From Gp6-AA40 sp036407095 (GTDB taxonomy: Bacteria; Acidobacteriota; Vicinamibacteria; Vicinamibacterales; UBA2999): 64,000 nt of DNA. A model generated the notes under the pieces. That model was not told where the DNA came from. It ran no database searches and was given only the letters and a program-made list of their open reading frames with translations. The DNA lies in contig DASWZV010000143.1 in the NCBI GenBank assembly GCA_036407095.1, positions 248,001 to 312,000 on the forward strand. The letters run 5' to 3'. The position numbers and the translations under genes were made by a program. Numbering within the stretch: the first letter of the stretch is position 1; every line of letters begins with the position of its first letter. Positions 16,585 through 23,668 of this stretch are shown piece by piece.

Positions 16585-19180
16585 GGCGCAGTGCAATGAG
16601 CGGATCGACGGACGAGGCGCGCGCGGCGGGTACGTAGGTGGCCACGAGGGCGACGAGGATCCACACCACGCCGGTCGCGCCGAGCACGAGGAGGCCTGGC
16701 GGCTGAATGTCCGCGTCGAGCGAGCCAAGGACGCGACCGATCGAGAGCGCGAGTGCTTCTCCGATGAAGACCCCCGTCAACGCGATGGACAGGCCCTGTC
16801 CGACCACTTCACGGAACAGATGGTGACGACCCGCGCCGAGCGCCATTCGCACGCCGATTTCGCGAGTCCTCAGAGCCACGCGGTATGCGATGACGCCGTA
16901 CAGTCCCACCGCCGCAAGCAGCAGCGCCAGCAGGCCGAATGCCGTCAGGACGGACGATTGCCATCGAATGCCGGCGTACGACTTCTCGACGTGCTCGCTG
17001 AGCGGCTGCACTGTATAGACACGGATTCCTTGTCCAAGTTCCAGGAGCGTCCTGCGGACGGACTCGACCATGCGAGCCGGGGGCGTGCTCGTTTCCAGAA
17101 GGATCGCCGTCAGCCCACCTTCGTACTGGCGTGCGAACGTGAGGTAGAGCTGGGGCCGCGGCGCTTCACCGAGCGAACGGATCGCCGAGTTGTTGACGAC
17201 ACCGATGACCGTCGCCGCTCGAGCGGTTGTGCACCCAATCAGCAGCCGTTTGCCCACAGCCGATGTGTTCGGCCAGAGCATCCGCGCCAGGCGATCGTTC
17301 ACGATCGCCACTGCCCCGTCGCGGGCCTCGACTCGAGCGTCGAAATCGCGGCCGGCGATCATGCCGATGTTCATCGTCTGGAAATATCCCGGCTGCACCG
17401 CGTAGGCGACCGCCGTCACGCTCGCTCGGTTGTCGATCGAGACACAGTCCGTGCTATTGGACAGCAGCGGCAGGGAATCGGAGATGCTCGCGTTCCGCAC
17501 ACCCGGCAGCGCTTTCAGTTGGTCGACAGCGTTGGCGTAAATCCGGCGGCCCTCTTCAGGCCGGACATCAGGAGTCGAGATGTACGTGAATGCGTAGAGT
17601 CGCCCGGCGACGGCGAATCCTGGATCGGCGGCCTGCATGTGCAGGAGCGCCTGGATGAACGTGCCGCAGACGATGAGCAGCACGAACGACATCAGAACCT
17701 GCGCGACAACACCCAGTGGTCGCTTGCGCGGAGCTCCCGCGACGATCTCGCCCTTGAACGCGACCAGCGCGTTCGTCTGCGCTGCCTTCCAGGCGGGGAG
17801 CAGCCCGCAGAGCACGGTAGTGGCGAGCGAAATGCACGTCGCGTACGCGATCACGCCCCAGTCGAGCGAGAAGTCCAACTGCGCCTGCCAGATCCCCTGT
17901 ATCAAGGGCAGCGACCGTTGCAACAGCGCTGTCGTCCAGCGGGCCAGGACGACGCCGCACACTCCGCCGGCGGCGCCCACGATCAGGGTTTCGGCGAGAA
18001 GCTGTTGGAGCAGACGCGCCCGCGAGGCGCCCAGCGCACGGCGGACGGCGAACTCGCGCTGTCGAACGGCGCCTCGGACGAGCAGCAGATTGCCGACGTT
18101 GACGCAGGCAATCAGCAGGACCAGCCCGACGACCATGGAAAGAAATGTCGCGGCTATCCGTGCAGCCTGTCGACTGCGTGGGGTGATGATCCCACGCACC
18201 GGCTCGACCCCGATTCGGAGCGTGCGTGCTGCCTGCGATCGCTGTTCGACGGCGAGACGGGCATCGATTGCGGTCAGCTCGGCTGCGGCTTGCGCTGCGG
18301 TGATGCTCGGGCTCAGCCTGCCGAACAGCATCAGACGACTGGTACCCGCATCGTCGAGGATCCGCGCCATGGCAGGTCGCGTCTGGATCGGCACCCAGAG
18401 GTCGGTGCGTATCGGCGAAAAGACACCGCTGTACTCGGGAGGAGCAACGCCGATGATCGTGTACGTCTGCGACTCGGAACTGATGCGGCGGCCGATGACG
18501 TCAGGGCTCAGTTCGAACCGGCGCTCCCAGGTCGCATAGCTGATGACGGCGTTGAATTCCCTGTCGTCCGTGAACCACCGGCCCAGGAGCGCGCGAACTC
18601 CCATCACCGCCGCGTAGTTGCCGGACACGGATTCCGCAGCAGTGAACTGACTGTCGCCGTCGATGTCCAGATCGGACTCGCTCGGAGCGGAGGCTGCCAG
18701 CCCCGAGAGCGTACGACTTCGCTCGGTGAAGCCTCGATAGACCGGAAACGAGAACGTCGCCTCGAGTCCGCGGGTCAGTGCAACCAGGCGATCGGGATCC
18801 TCGACCGCGATTGCGCGGAACATCGCGGCATCGAGCACGGTGAAGATCGAGGTGTTCACGCCGATTCCGAGTCCGAGGCACAGCACGGCGAGCGCGCTGA
18901 ACATCGGAGCGCGGCGTACCTGTCGCGCGGCATGACGCAGGTCGCGGCCGAGATGCGCGAGCAGGCTGATGCCGCGCGCGTCGCGGTGCTCTTCTCTGAT
19001 CTGATCGAGCGTGCCGAATTCGAGCCGGGCGCGGCGGCGGGCCTCTTCGGGCGTGAGGCCCTGGCTCACATACGACTCGATCTGCTGATCGAGATGGAAG
19101 CGCATTTCTTGGTCGAGCTCGCGCTCGAGACGGTCGCGCCTGACGAGCGATCGAAGCCTGAAAATCCAATCGGTCAGCAT
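16577..19180 (-). CDS. ADOP-type permease (FtsX/MacB-like), copy 1
   Basis: A protein of about 867 residues of the acidobacterial duplicated orphan permease style. A cytoplasmic N-terminal prefix (RDRLERELDQEMRFHLDQQI) is followed by a transmembrane helix and a MacB-like periplasmic domain. Then come two FtsX-type four-helix permease units, one around residues 370-500 and one at the C-terminus (ending VATYVPAARASSVDPLIALRHD). Known family members are permeases without a dedicated adjacent ATPase. Here an ATPase gene does overlap its 3' end, but it is of the ABC-2 type rather than MacB type. The gene starts 35 bases after copy 2 and belongs to the PadR-headed operon. Confidence 0.92.
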   Translation of the reverse strand: MLTDWIFRLRSLVRRDRLERELDQEMRFHLDQQIESYVSQGLTPEEARRRARLEFGTLDQIREEHRDARGISLLAHLGRDLRHAARQVRRAPMFSALAVLCLGLGIGVNTSIFTVLDAAMFRAIAVEDPDRLVALTRGLEATFSFPVYRGFTERSRTLSGLAASAPSESDLDIDGDSQFTAAESVSGNYAAVMGVRALLGRWFTDDREFNAVISYATWERRFELSPDVIGRRISSESQTYTIIGVAPPEYSGVFSPIRTDLWVPIQTRPAMARILDDAGTSRLMLFGRLSPSITAAQAAAELTAIDARLAVEQRSQAARTLRIGVEPVRGIITPRSRQAARIAATFLSMVVGLVLLIACVNVGNLLLVRGAVRQREFAVRRALGASRARLLQQLLAETLIVGAAGGVCGVVLARWTTALLQRSLPLIQGIWQAQLDFSLDWGVIAYATCISLATTVLCGLLPAWKAAQTNALVAFKGEIVAGAPRKRPLGVVAQVLMSFVLLIVCGTFIQALLHMQAADPGFAVAGRLYAFTYISTPDVRPEEGRRIYANAVDQLKALPGVRNASISDSLPLLSNSTDCVSIDNRASVTAVAYAVQPGYFQTMNIGMIAGRDFDARVEARDGAVAIVNDRLARMLWPNTSAVGKRLLIGCTTARAATVIGVVNNSAIRSLGEAPRPQLYLTFARQYEGGLTAILLETSTPPARMVESVRRTLLELGQGIRVYTVQPLSEHVEKSYAGIRWQSSVLTAFGLLALLLAAVGLYGVIAYRVALRTREIGVRMALGAGRHHLFREVVGQGLSIALTGVFIGEALALSIGRVLGSLDADIQPPGLLVLGATGVVWILVALVATYVPAARASSVDPLIALRHD
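18981..19105 (-). repeat. 125-bp segment nearly identical to 21764-21888
   Basis: This part of the ADOP copy 1 prefix domain differs from the matching part of copy 2 at about 5 of 125 positions, including silent positions. The rest of the two genes is clearly diverged. Confidence 0.8.
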
Positions 19181-19215
19181 CGTTCTAATGGACTGGAAAC
19201 CGCCGATAGATCCCA

Positions 19216-21963
19216 CTAGTCCTGTCGCAGGGCGATGATCGGATCGATCTTCGTGGCGCGACGGGCCGGCACGTAGCTGGCGATCATCGCGAAGAGCGCG
19301 AACGCCGCTGGCACAGCGGCAAACGTCCTGACGTCGAACGGCGTGACGCCGAACAACATGCTCTCGAGCAGTCGCGAGCCGGCGGTCGCGCCCAGCAGTC
19401 CGAGCACGATGCCGGTCGCGGTCAGTACCAACCCCTTTCGAAGCACGAGTGCCAGGACTTGCGCACGCGCCGCCCCGAGCGACAGGCGGATGCCGATTTC
19501 CTGCGTGCGCTGGACCACAGCATAGGCGAGCACGCTGTAGATGCCGACGATCGCGAGTACCGCGGCGATCGCGGCAAAGGTGCTCAGCATCACCGCGTAA
19601 AGACGCTGGCGCGCAACCGTGTTCGCGACGAGGCTCGTCATCGGGGCGAGAGCGTCGATGCCGATGTCGGGATCGAGTGCGTTCACCACTCGTCTCACTT
19701 CGGACGTCGCAGCGGAGGGATCGCCGCCGGTTCGAAGGGCGAAAGACAGGAAGCCGACTGCCAGCTCGTTCTGTTTCCGTTCGGTCTCCTTCCACTGCGT
19801 CAAAACCGGCAGGAACTGTCGATAGTCGACGAACACCTCGGGAACCACCTCGTCAGTCGGCGATGTCTGGCGCAGATCCTCGACGACGCCGATGACGGTG
19901 ACCTGCCGCGGGGGCATCGGGCCGTATTGCCATTCGAGCGACCGGCCGATCGCGCGTTCGCTGCCGAAGTAATGGCGGGCGGCCGATCGGTTCAGCACGA
20001 CCACGACTGGTGCGGTAGCGCTGTCGTTCGACGTGAACTCGCGGCCGTCGAGGACCGGCACTCCCATCGCGGTGAGAAACCCGTCGCTCACGGAGCGCAG
20101 CCGGATCCGTTCGTTCTGCTGACTGCCGATGCCGCTCGACGCTGACACGAACCTGCCGACGTAGAGCTCCTCGCCGATCAGCAGTCCGTGACGCGAGAAG
20201 CCCGCGGCACGGACGTCTGCGAGCGCGCGAAATCGCGCCAGGAGCGTCGTGATGGTCTCGGCTTTTCGGGCGACTGAATACTGATCCGGAAAAAGCAGGG
20301 TGGCTGCGAGGACGTGTGAAGGCTCGTAGCCATTGTTGACGCCGGTCAGGTTGAGGAAGCTGCGCGCCAGCAGCCCGGCACAGACCAGCAGCGCGGTAGC
20401 CATTGTGAGCTGACCGACCGACAGTGCGGTCCGTATCCGCGAGCCGCGCGGTCCGGCGCTGCTGCGCACGCTCATGCCGGCGTTGTGACCGCCGCGCGAC
20501 AAGAGCACCGCCGGCAAGACGCCGCATAACACGCTCGTCATCGCTGCAACCACACACGCGATGCCGAGCACCGTCAGGTCGATGTGGACCTCGTTGATCC
20601 GCGGCAGGATCGTCGAGCCGAACATCAACCGGAAGATGCCCGGCGCGTCGACCGTCGACAGCTGCTTGACCAGCGAGACACCGGCGGCGCCGACGAGCGC
20701 GCCGAGCACCCCCCCTGCCATGGCCAGCACCAGACACTCGGTCATGATTTGCCGTGCGACTCTCGCGCGGCTTGCTCCGATCGCGACCCTGACCGCGAGC
20801 TCTCGTTCTCGTGAAGTACCACGGGCCAGCAGCAGGTTGGCGACGTTTGCGCACACGATGAGCAGGACTACGGCAACCGCGGCGAGCAGGACACCGAAGG
20901 CCGGCCGCAGTTCCTGGACCGAGAGGTCCTTCAATCGATTGAGCTGAAATCGCGGCCCCGTCAACGGAGGTGCGCTGGCCGGCCACGGTCCGCGCATGCC
21001 CGCGCCGATCGCATTGGCCTCATCGCTCGCTGCGTTCAACGACACACCGGGCCCGAGCAGCGCGATCGGTGTGACGCGCAGGCCAGGCCGGCCAGCGGCC
21101 GGCGGTGTGATCGGGAGGTAGAAATCGGAGGGAAGGCCGAGAATCTCGAAATCAGCCGGCAACACTCCGACGACGGTCATCACCCGCATCGACGGGGGCA
21201 TGAGTGCACCGGCTCGAAACTCGAACCGGCGGCCGATGATTGCCTCGTCGGCGTCGAAGTGGCGCTGCCAGGTGTCGTGACTCAGTAACACAACATCGCC
21301 CTGCACGTCGTCGCCTTCAACGAAGGTGCGACCGAGCAGCGGCCGGACGGCGAGCATCGAGAAAAGGTTGGGGGAGGCGGCGGTGCCCCAAAGCCCCGCA
21401 GATCCGCCGGTCGTGCGCACGAGTCGCTGCCCGACGCCTCCGACAGCGGCGATCGCGGCGAACGTCTTCGTCTGCGCGCGCCAATCGAGGAGCTCCCGGT
21501 ACGTGACGCCCTGTACCCACAGCGGCTGCCCCGGGAAGGGCGGTGGGACGTGCTCGATCAATCGGACGAGACGGTCGGAGTCTTTGAACGGAAGAGGCCG
21601 CAGCAGGATCGCGTCGACCAGGCTGTAGATGGCGGTCGTTGCGCCGATGCCAAGTGCCAGACAGGTGAGAGCGGCCAGCGCGAAAGCCGGTGCGCGGCGC
21701 AGCTGGCGCACTCCGTATCGAAGATCGCGACCGAGATCCTCGACGATACGAGTGCCTCGCGCGTCGCGGTGCTCTTCCTTGATCTGATCGAGCGTGCCGA
21801 ATTCGAGCCGGGCGCGGCGGCGGGCCTCTTCGGGCGTGAGGCCCTGGCTCACGTACGACTCGATCTGCTGGTCGAGATGAAAGCGCATCTCCTCGTCGAG
21901 CTCTTGATCGACGCGGCGCTGTCGGAAGAGGGATCGAACGCGATGCAGGAGATCGCTCAACAT
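19216..21963 (-). CDS. ADOP-type permease (FtsX/MacB-like), copy 2
   Basis: A protein of about 915 residues with the same order as copy 1: prefix domain (QRRVDQELDEEMRFHLDQQI), first helix (LAALTCLALGIGATTAIYSLV), MacB periplasmic domain, FtsX unit, second periplasmic domain, C-terminal FtsX unit ending IASYVPARRATKIDPIIALRQD. GGAG six bases before the ATG supports the start at 21963. It lies 16 bases downstream of a PadR regulator, the usual partner of this family. The substrate and the energising ATPase are not known for the family. Adjacent ADOP copies probably arose by duplication. Confidence 0.93.
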   Translation of the reverse strand: MLSDLLHRVRSLFRQRRVDQELDEEMRFHLDQQIESYVSQGLTPEEARRRARLEFGTLDQIKEEHRDARGTRIVEDLGRDLRYGVRQLRRAPAFALAALTCLALGIGATTAIYSLVDAILLRPLPFKDSDRLVRLIEHVPPPFPGQPLWVQGVTYRELLDWRAQTKTFAAIAAVGGVGQRLVRTTGGSAGLWGTAASPNLFSMLAVRPLLGRTFVEGDDVQGDVVLLSHDTWQRHFDADEAIIGRRFEFRAGALMPPSMRVMTVVGVLPADFEILGLPSDFYLPITPPAAGRPGLRVTPIALLGPGVSLNAASDEANAIGAGMRGPWPASAPPLTGPRFQLNRLKDLSVQELRPAFGVLLAAVAVVLLIVCANVANLLLARGTSRERELAVRVAIGASRARVARQIMTECLVLAMAGGVLGALVGAAGVSLVKQLSTVDAPGIFRLMFGSTILPRINEVHIDLTVLGIACVVAAMTSVLCGVLPAVLLSRGGHNAGMSVRSSAGPRGSRIRTALSVGQLTMATALLVCAGLLARSFLNLTGVNNGYEPSHVLAATLLFPDQYSVARKAETITTLLARFRALADVRAAGFSRHGLLIGEELYVGRFVSASSGIGSQQNERIRLRSVSDGFLTAMGVPVLDGREFTSNDSATAPVVVVLNRSAARHYFGSERAIGRSLEWQYGPMPPRQVTVIGVVEDLRQTSPTDEVVPEVFVDYRQFLPVLTQWKETERKQNELAVGFLSFALRTGGDPSAATSEVRRVVNALDPDIGIDALAPMTSLVANTVARQRLYAVMLSTFAAIAAVLAIVGIYSVLAYAVVQRTQEIGIRLSLGAARAQVLALVLRKGLVLTATGIVLGLLGATAGSRLLESMLFGVTPFDVRTFAAVPAAFALFAMIASYVPARRATKIDPIIALRQD
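21764..21888 (-). repeat. 125-bp segment nearly identical to 18981-19105
   Basis: It encodes the SYVSQGLTPEEARRRARLEF block of ADOP copy 2. See the partner entry; about 96 percent of bases match by eye. Confidence 0.8.
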
Positions 21964-21979
21964 CAGAAGCTCCGATGCG

Positions 21980-22312
21980 CTACGTCTCACTATCGAGCAC
22001 CTGGGCGACGACGGCGCTGAGCTTGTTCCACGCCGAGATCTCCTGGTCGAGCTGCGCCCGTCCGCGCTTGGTGAGCTCGTAGTACTTCGCGCGGCGGTTG
22101 TTGTCCGACGCACCCCAGGTCGCTTTGATCCAGCCTCGCCGTTCGAGACGATGCAGGGCGGGGTAGAGCGAACCCTGACGGATGTGCAGCGTGGCGCTCG
22201 AGATCTGATGGAGGCGCTCCGAGATCGCCCACCCATGTTTCGGGGCGAGGGCGACGGTCTTGAGGATCAGCAGGTCGAGCGTGCCCTGCGGTAGATCGAC
22301 GCGGTCGGTCAT
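21980..22312 (-). CDS. PadR family transcriptional regulator 1
   Basis: A 110-residue winged-helix protein of the short PadR type that controls ADOP genes in Acidobacteria. The conserved opening LPQGTLDLLILKTV, the recognition-helix region and the wing with SLYPALHRLERRGWI and NNRRAKYYELT are all present. GGGGAG lies about four bases before the ATG. It is the first gene of a minus-strand run that continues through both ADOP copies and an ABC-2 exporter. By analogy with characterised PadR proteins it probably represses its own operon and releases DNA upon an unknown signal. Confidence 0.92.
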   Translation of the reverse strand: MTDRVDLPQGTLDLLILKTVALAPKHGWAISERLHQISSATLHIRQGSLYPALHRLERRGWIKATWGASDNNRRAKYYELTKRGRAQLDQEISAWNKLSAVVAQVLDSET

Positions 22313-22326
22313 GTGCTCCCCTCGTG

Positions 22327-22360
22327 CTTCGACAGGAGAGTAGCTCTTCTCTTGTCGAAG
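22327..22360. promoter_or_regulatory. palindrome upstream of padR 1 (operator or terminator)
   Basis: Left arm CTTCGACA-GGAGAG and right arm CTCTTGTCGAAG are inverted around TAGCT, with near-perfect arms of 13-14 bases. It lies 15 bases before the PadR start and 40 bases after the stop of the LolA-like gene on the same strand. It could therefore be the PadR operator, the terminator of that gene, or both. Confidence 0.6.
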
Positions 22361-22399
22361 CGCAAGGGGTCTGCGGGTTTCCTCCGCAGCCTCCGGGTT

Positions 22400-23152
22400 C
22401 TACTCGCCGGCAGGCTTGCTGAAGGTGGCGTCGTCGATCTCGGCGTTGTGGGTGATGCTGGTCATCGTTGCCGTGACCGTCTGGGCGGGATTGCTCGACT
22501 TCGTGCGGAAGGGTACCTTGATGCCGTCGACGTCGCGGAAATCGGAGAAGTCCACGACCTGCTCGATGTCGCCTCCGAGCTGCGGCACGTTCAGGGTGGT
22601 CGCGGTCCGGACCAGCATGAAGCTCTCGGCGTCGATGAACACGCGCGTCGCTGGCCCCGTCTTCGGGCTCATCGTGAGCACGTACGCGTCCTTGCCATCG
22701 ACCTTCTCGCGGTTCCCGAGGGTCATCGTGGCGCCGAGGTTCTTGTAATTGAGCAACGGGGAAGGAAACGATCCGTTCCGCATCGCGTCGAGCTGCCCGC
22801 CCTCGATGGTGCGGTTGCCTTGGATCGTGTCGATCACGTAGCCGGTGGTGCCGTCGAATCGTTGATCCGACACGACCTGCCCGGCGCCAAGGGCGGTCAA
22901 GTCCAGCTTGATGAGCGTTCGCGACTTGTTCGGCTTCTTCGAATAGAGCTCGATCGTGCCCGACAGCTCGCCCACCGGGGTGGTGAGCGTAATCGCACCG
23001 CTCGCCTTCCGCGACGTGATCTTCTCGTACGCCGCGCGTCCCCCGGTTGCCGCGATGTGTTTCTCGATAATCTCGTCTGCGGACTGGGCCAGGGCGGGCA
23101 GTGCCCAGCACACCAGCAGGGCGGATGCGATCGCGATGCGGACGTGTCTCAT
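22400..23152 (-). CDS. secreted LolA-like lipoprotein-carrier-fold protein
   Basis: A protein of about 250 residues. Start at 23152, with GGAG five bases upstream. A cleavable signal peptide ends ALPALAQSA. The mature part begins DEIIEKHIAATGG, the usual opening of periplasmic proteins with a LolA/LolB-like half-barrel (outer-membrane lipoprotein-sorting type). It then has alternating beta-strands, including FDGTTGYVIDT and KDAYVLTMSPKTGPATRVFIDAESFML. It probably binds a lipid or lipoprotein in the periplasm. It is divergent from a PadR-ADOP pair across a shared palindrome, which suggests common control. Confidence 0.75.
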   Translation of the reverse strand: MRHVRIAIASALLVCWALPALAQSADEIIEKHIAATGGRAAYEKITSRKASGAITLTTPVGELSGTIELYSKKPNKSRTLIKLDLTALGAGQVVSDQRFDGTTGYVIDTIQGNRTIEGGQLDAMRNGSFPSPLLNYKNLGATMTLGNREKVDGKDAYVLTMSPKTGPATRVFIDAESFMLVRTATTLNVPQLGGDIEQVVDFSDFRDVDGIKVPFRTKSSNPAQTVTATMTSITHNAEIDDATFSKPAGE

Positions 23153-23244
23153 GGGAGCTCCTGCCAGAGGATCGCCCCAAACGGCCGACTTCGGCAAGGG
23201 GGTGGAACCTTTGGCGAGCTCTTCCCGTTGACTCACATAAGCAT

Positions 23245-23269
23245 CTTAGGGGATGATTCTCCCCCTAAG
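23245..23269. promoter_or_regulatory. perfect palindrome CTTAGGGG-N9-CCCCTAAG, likely PadR operator
   Basis: An 8-base perfect inverted repeat with a 9-base spacer lies in the 123-base divergent gap. It ends six bases before the ATG of padR 2 and sits about 95 bases upstream of the LolA-like gene. Dyads of this kind next to a padR start are typical PadR autoregulatory sites. Assignment is by position only. Confidence 0.7.
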
Positions 23270-23275
23270 GTGATT

Positions 23276-23620
23276 ATGGGAGACGATGCACGGACGCCTG
23301 CGGATCTGCTCCAGGGAACGTTGGAGCTGCTGATTCTGCGGACGCTCGCGACCGGGGAGAAACACGGCTACGAGATTGCCGAATGGATCCACGTGGCGTC
23401 CGCCGAGGCGTTGTCGGTCGAAGAGGGCGCCCTCTACCCGGCGCTCCACCGCCTCGAACTGCGCGGGCTCCTGGCGGCCCAGTGGGACACCTCGGCGAAC
23501 AACCGGCGCGCGAAGTACTACCGGCTGACTCCGAGCGGTCGCAAGCGGCTGAAGGAGACCAGAGAGTCGTGGCGGCGCACGAGCATCGCGATCAACCGCG
23601 TGCTCGAAGCCGACAGCTAG
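23276..23620 (+). CDS. PadR family transcriptional regulator 2
   Basis: A 114-residue winged-helix protein opening LLQGTLELLILRTLATGEKHGYEI, with the wing ALYPALHRLELRGLL and the basic NNRRAKYYRLT loop. It is similar to but clearly distinct from regulator 1. Start at ATG 23276, with AAGG just upstream; longer in-frame readings run through the operator and are rejected. It precedes ADOP copy 3 by 48 bases, with a hairpin in between. It probably represses itself and the permease through the palindrome immediately upstream. Confidence 0.92.
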   Translation: MGDDARTPADLLQGTLELLILRTLATGEKHGYEIAEWIHVASAEALSVEEGALYPALHRLELRGLLAAQWDTSANNRRAKYYRLTPSGRKRLKETRESWRRTSIAINRVLEADS

Positions 23621-23627
23621 TACGTGG

Positions 23628-23647
23628 GGTCCGCCTTCAGGCGGACC
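23628..23647. repeat. hairpin, TTCA loop (GGTCCGCC stem) between padR 2 and ADOP 3
   Basis: GGTCCGCC-TTCA-GGCGGACC lies inside a presumed operon, just before the GGAGG of the next gene. Here it may attenuate or stabilise rather than fully terminate. It is a member of the TGAA/TTCA hairpin family. Confidence 0.6.
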
Positions 23648-23668
23648 TCTGGACCATGGAGGCATCCC

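Noticed and set aside
16583..19219. An ~880-codon plus-strand open frame opposite ADOP copy 1
   Set aside because: Arg/Gln/His-rich shadow with no fold. The minus-strand ADOP protein is convincing over the full length.
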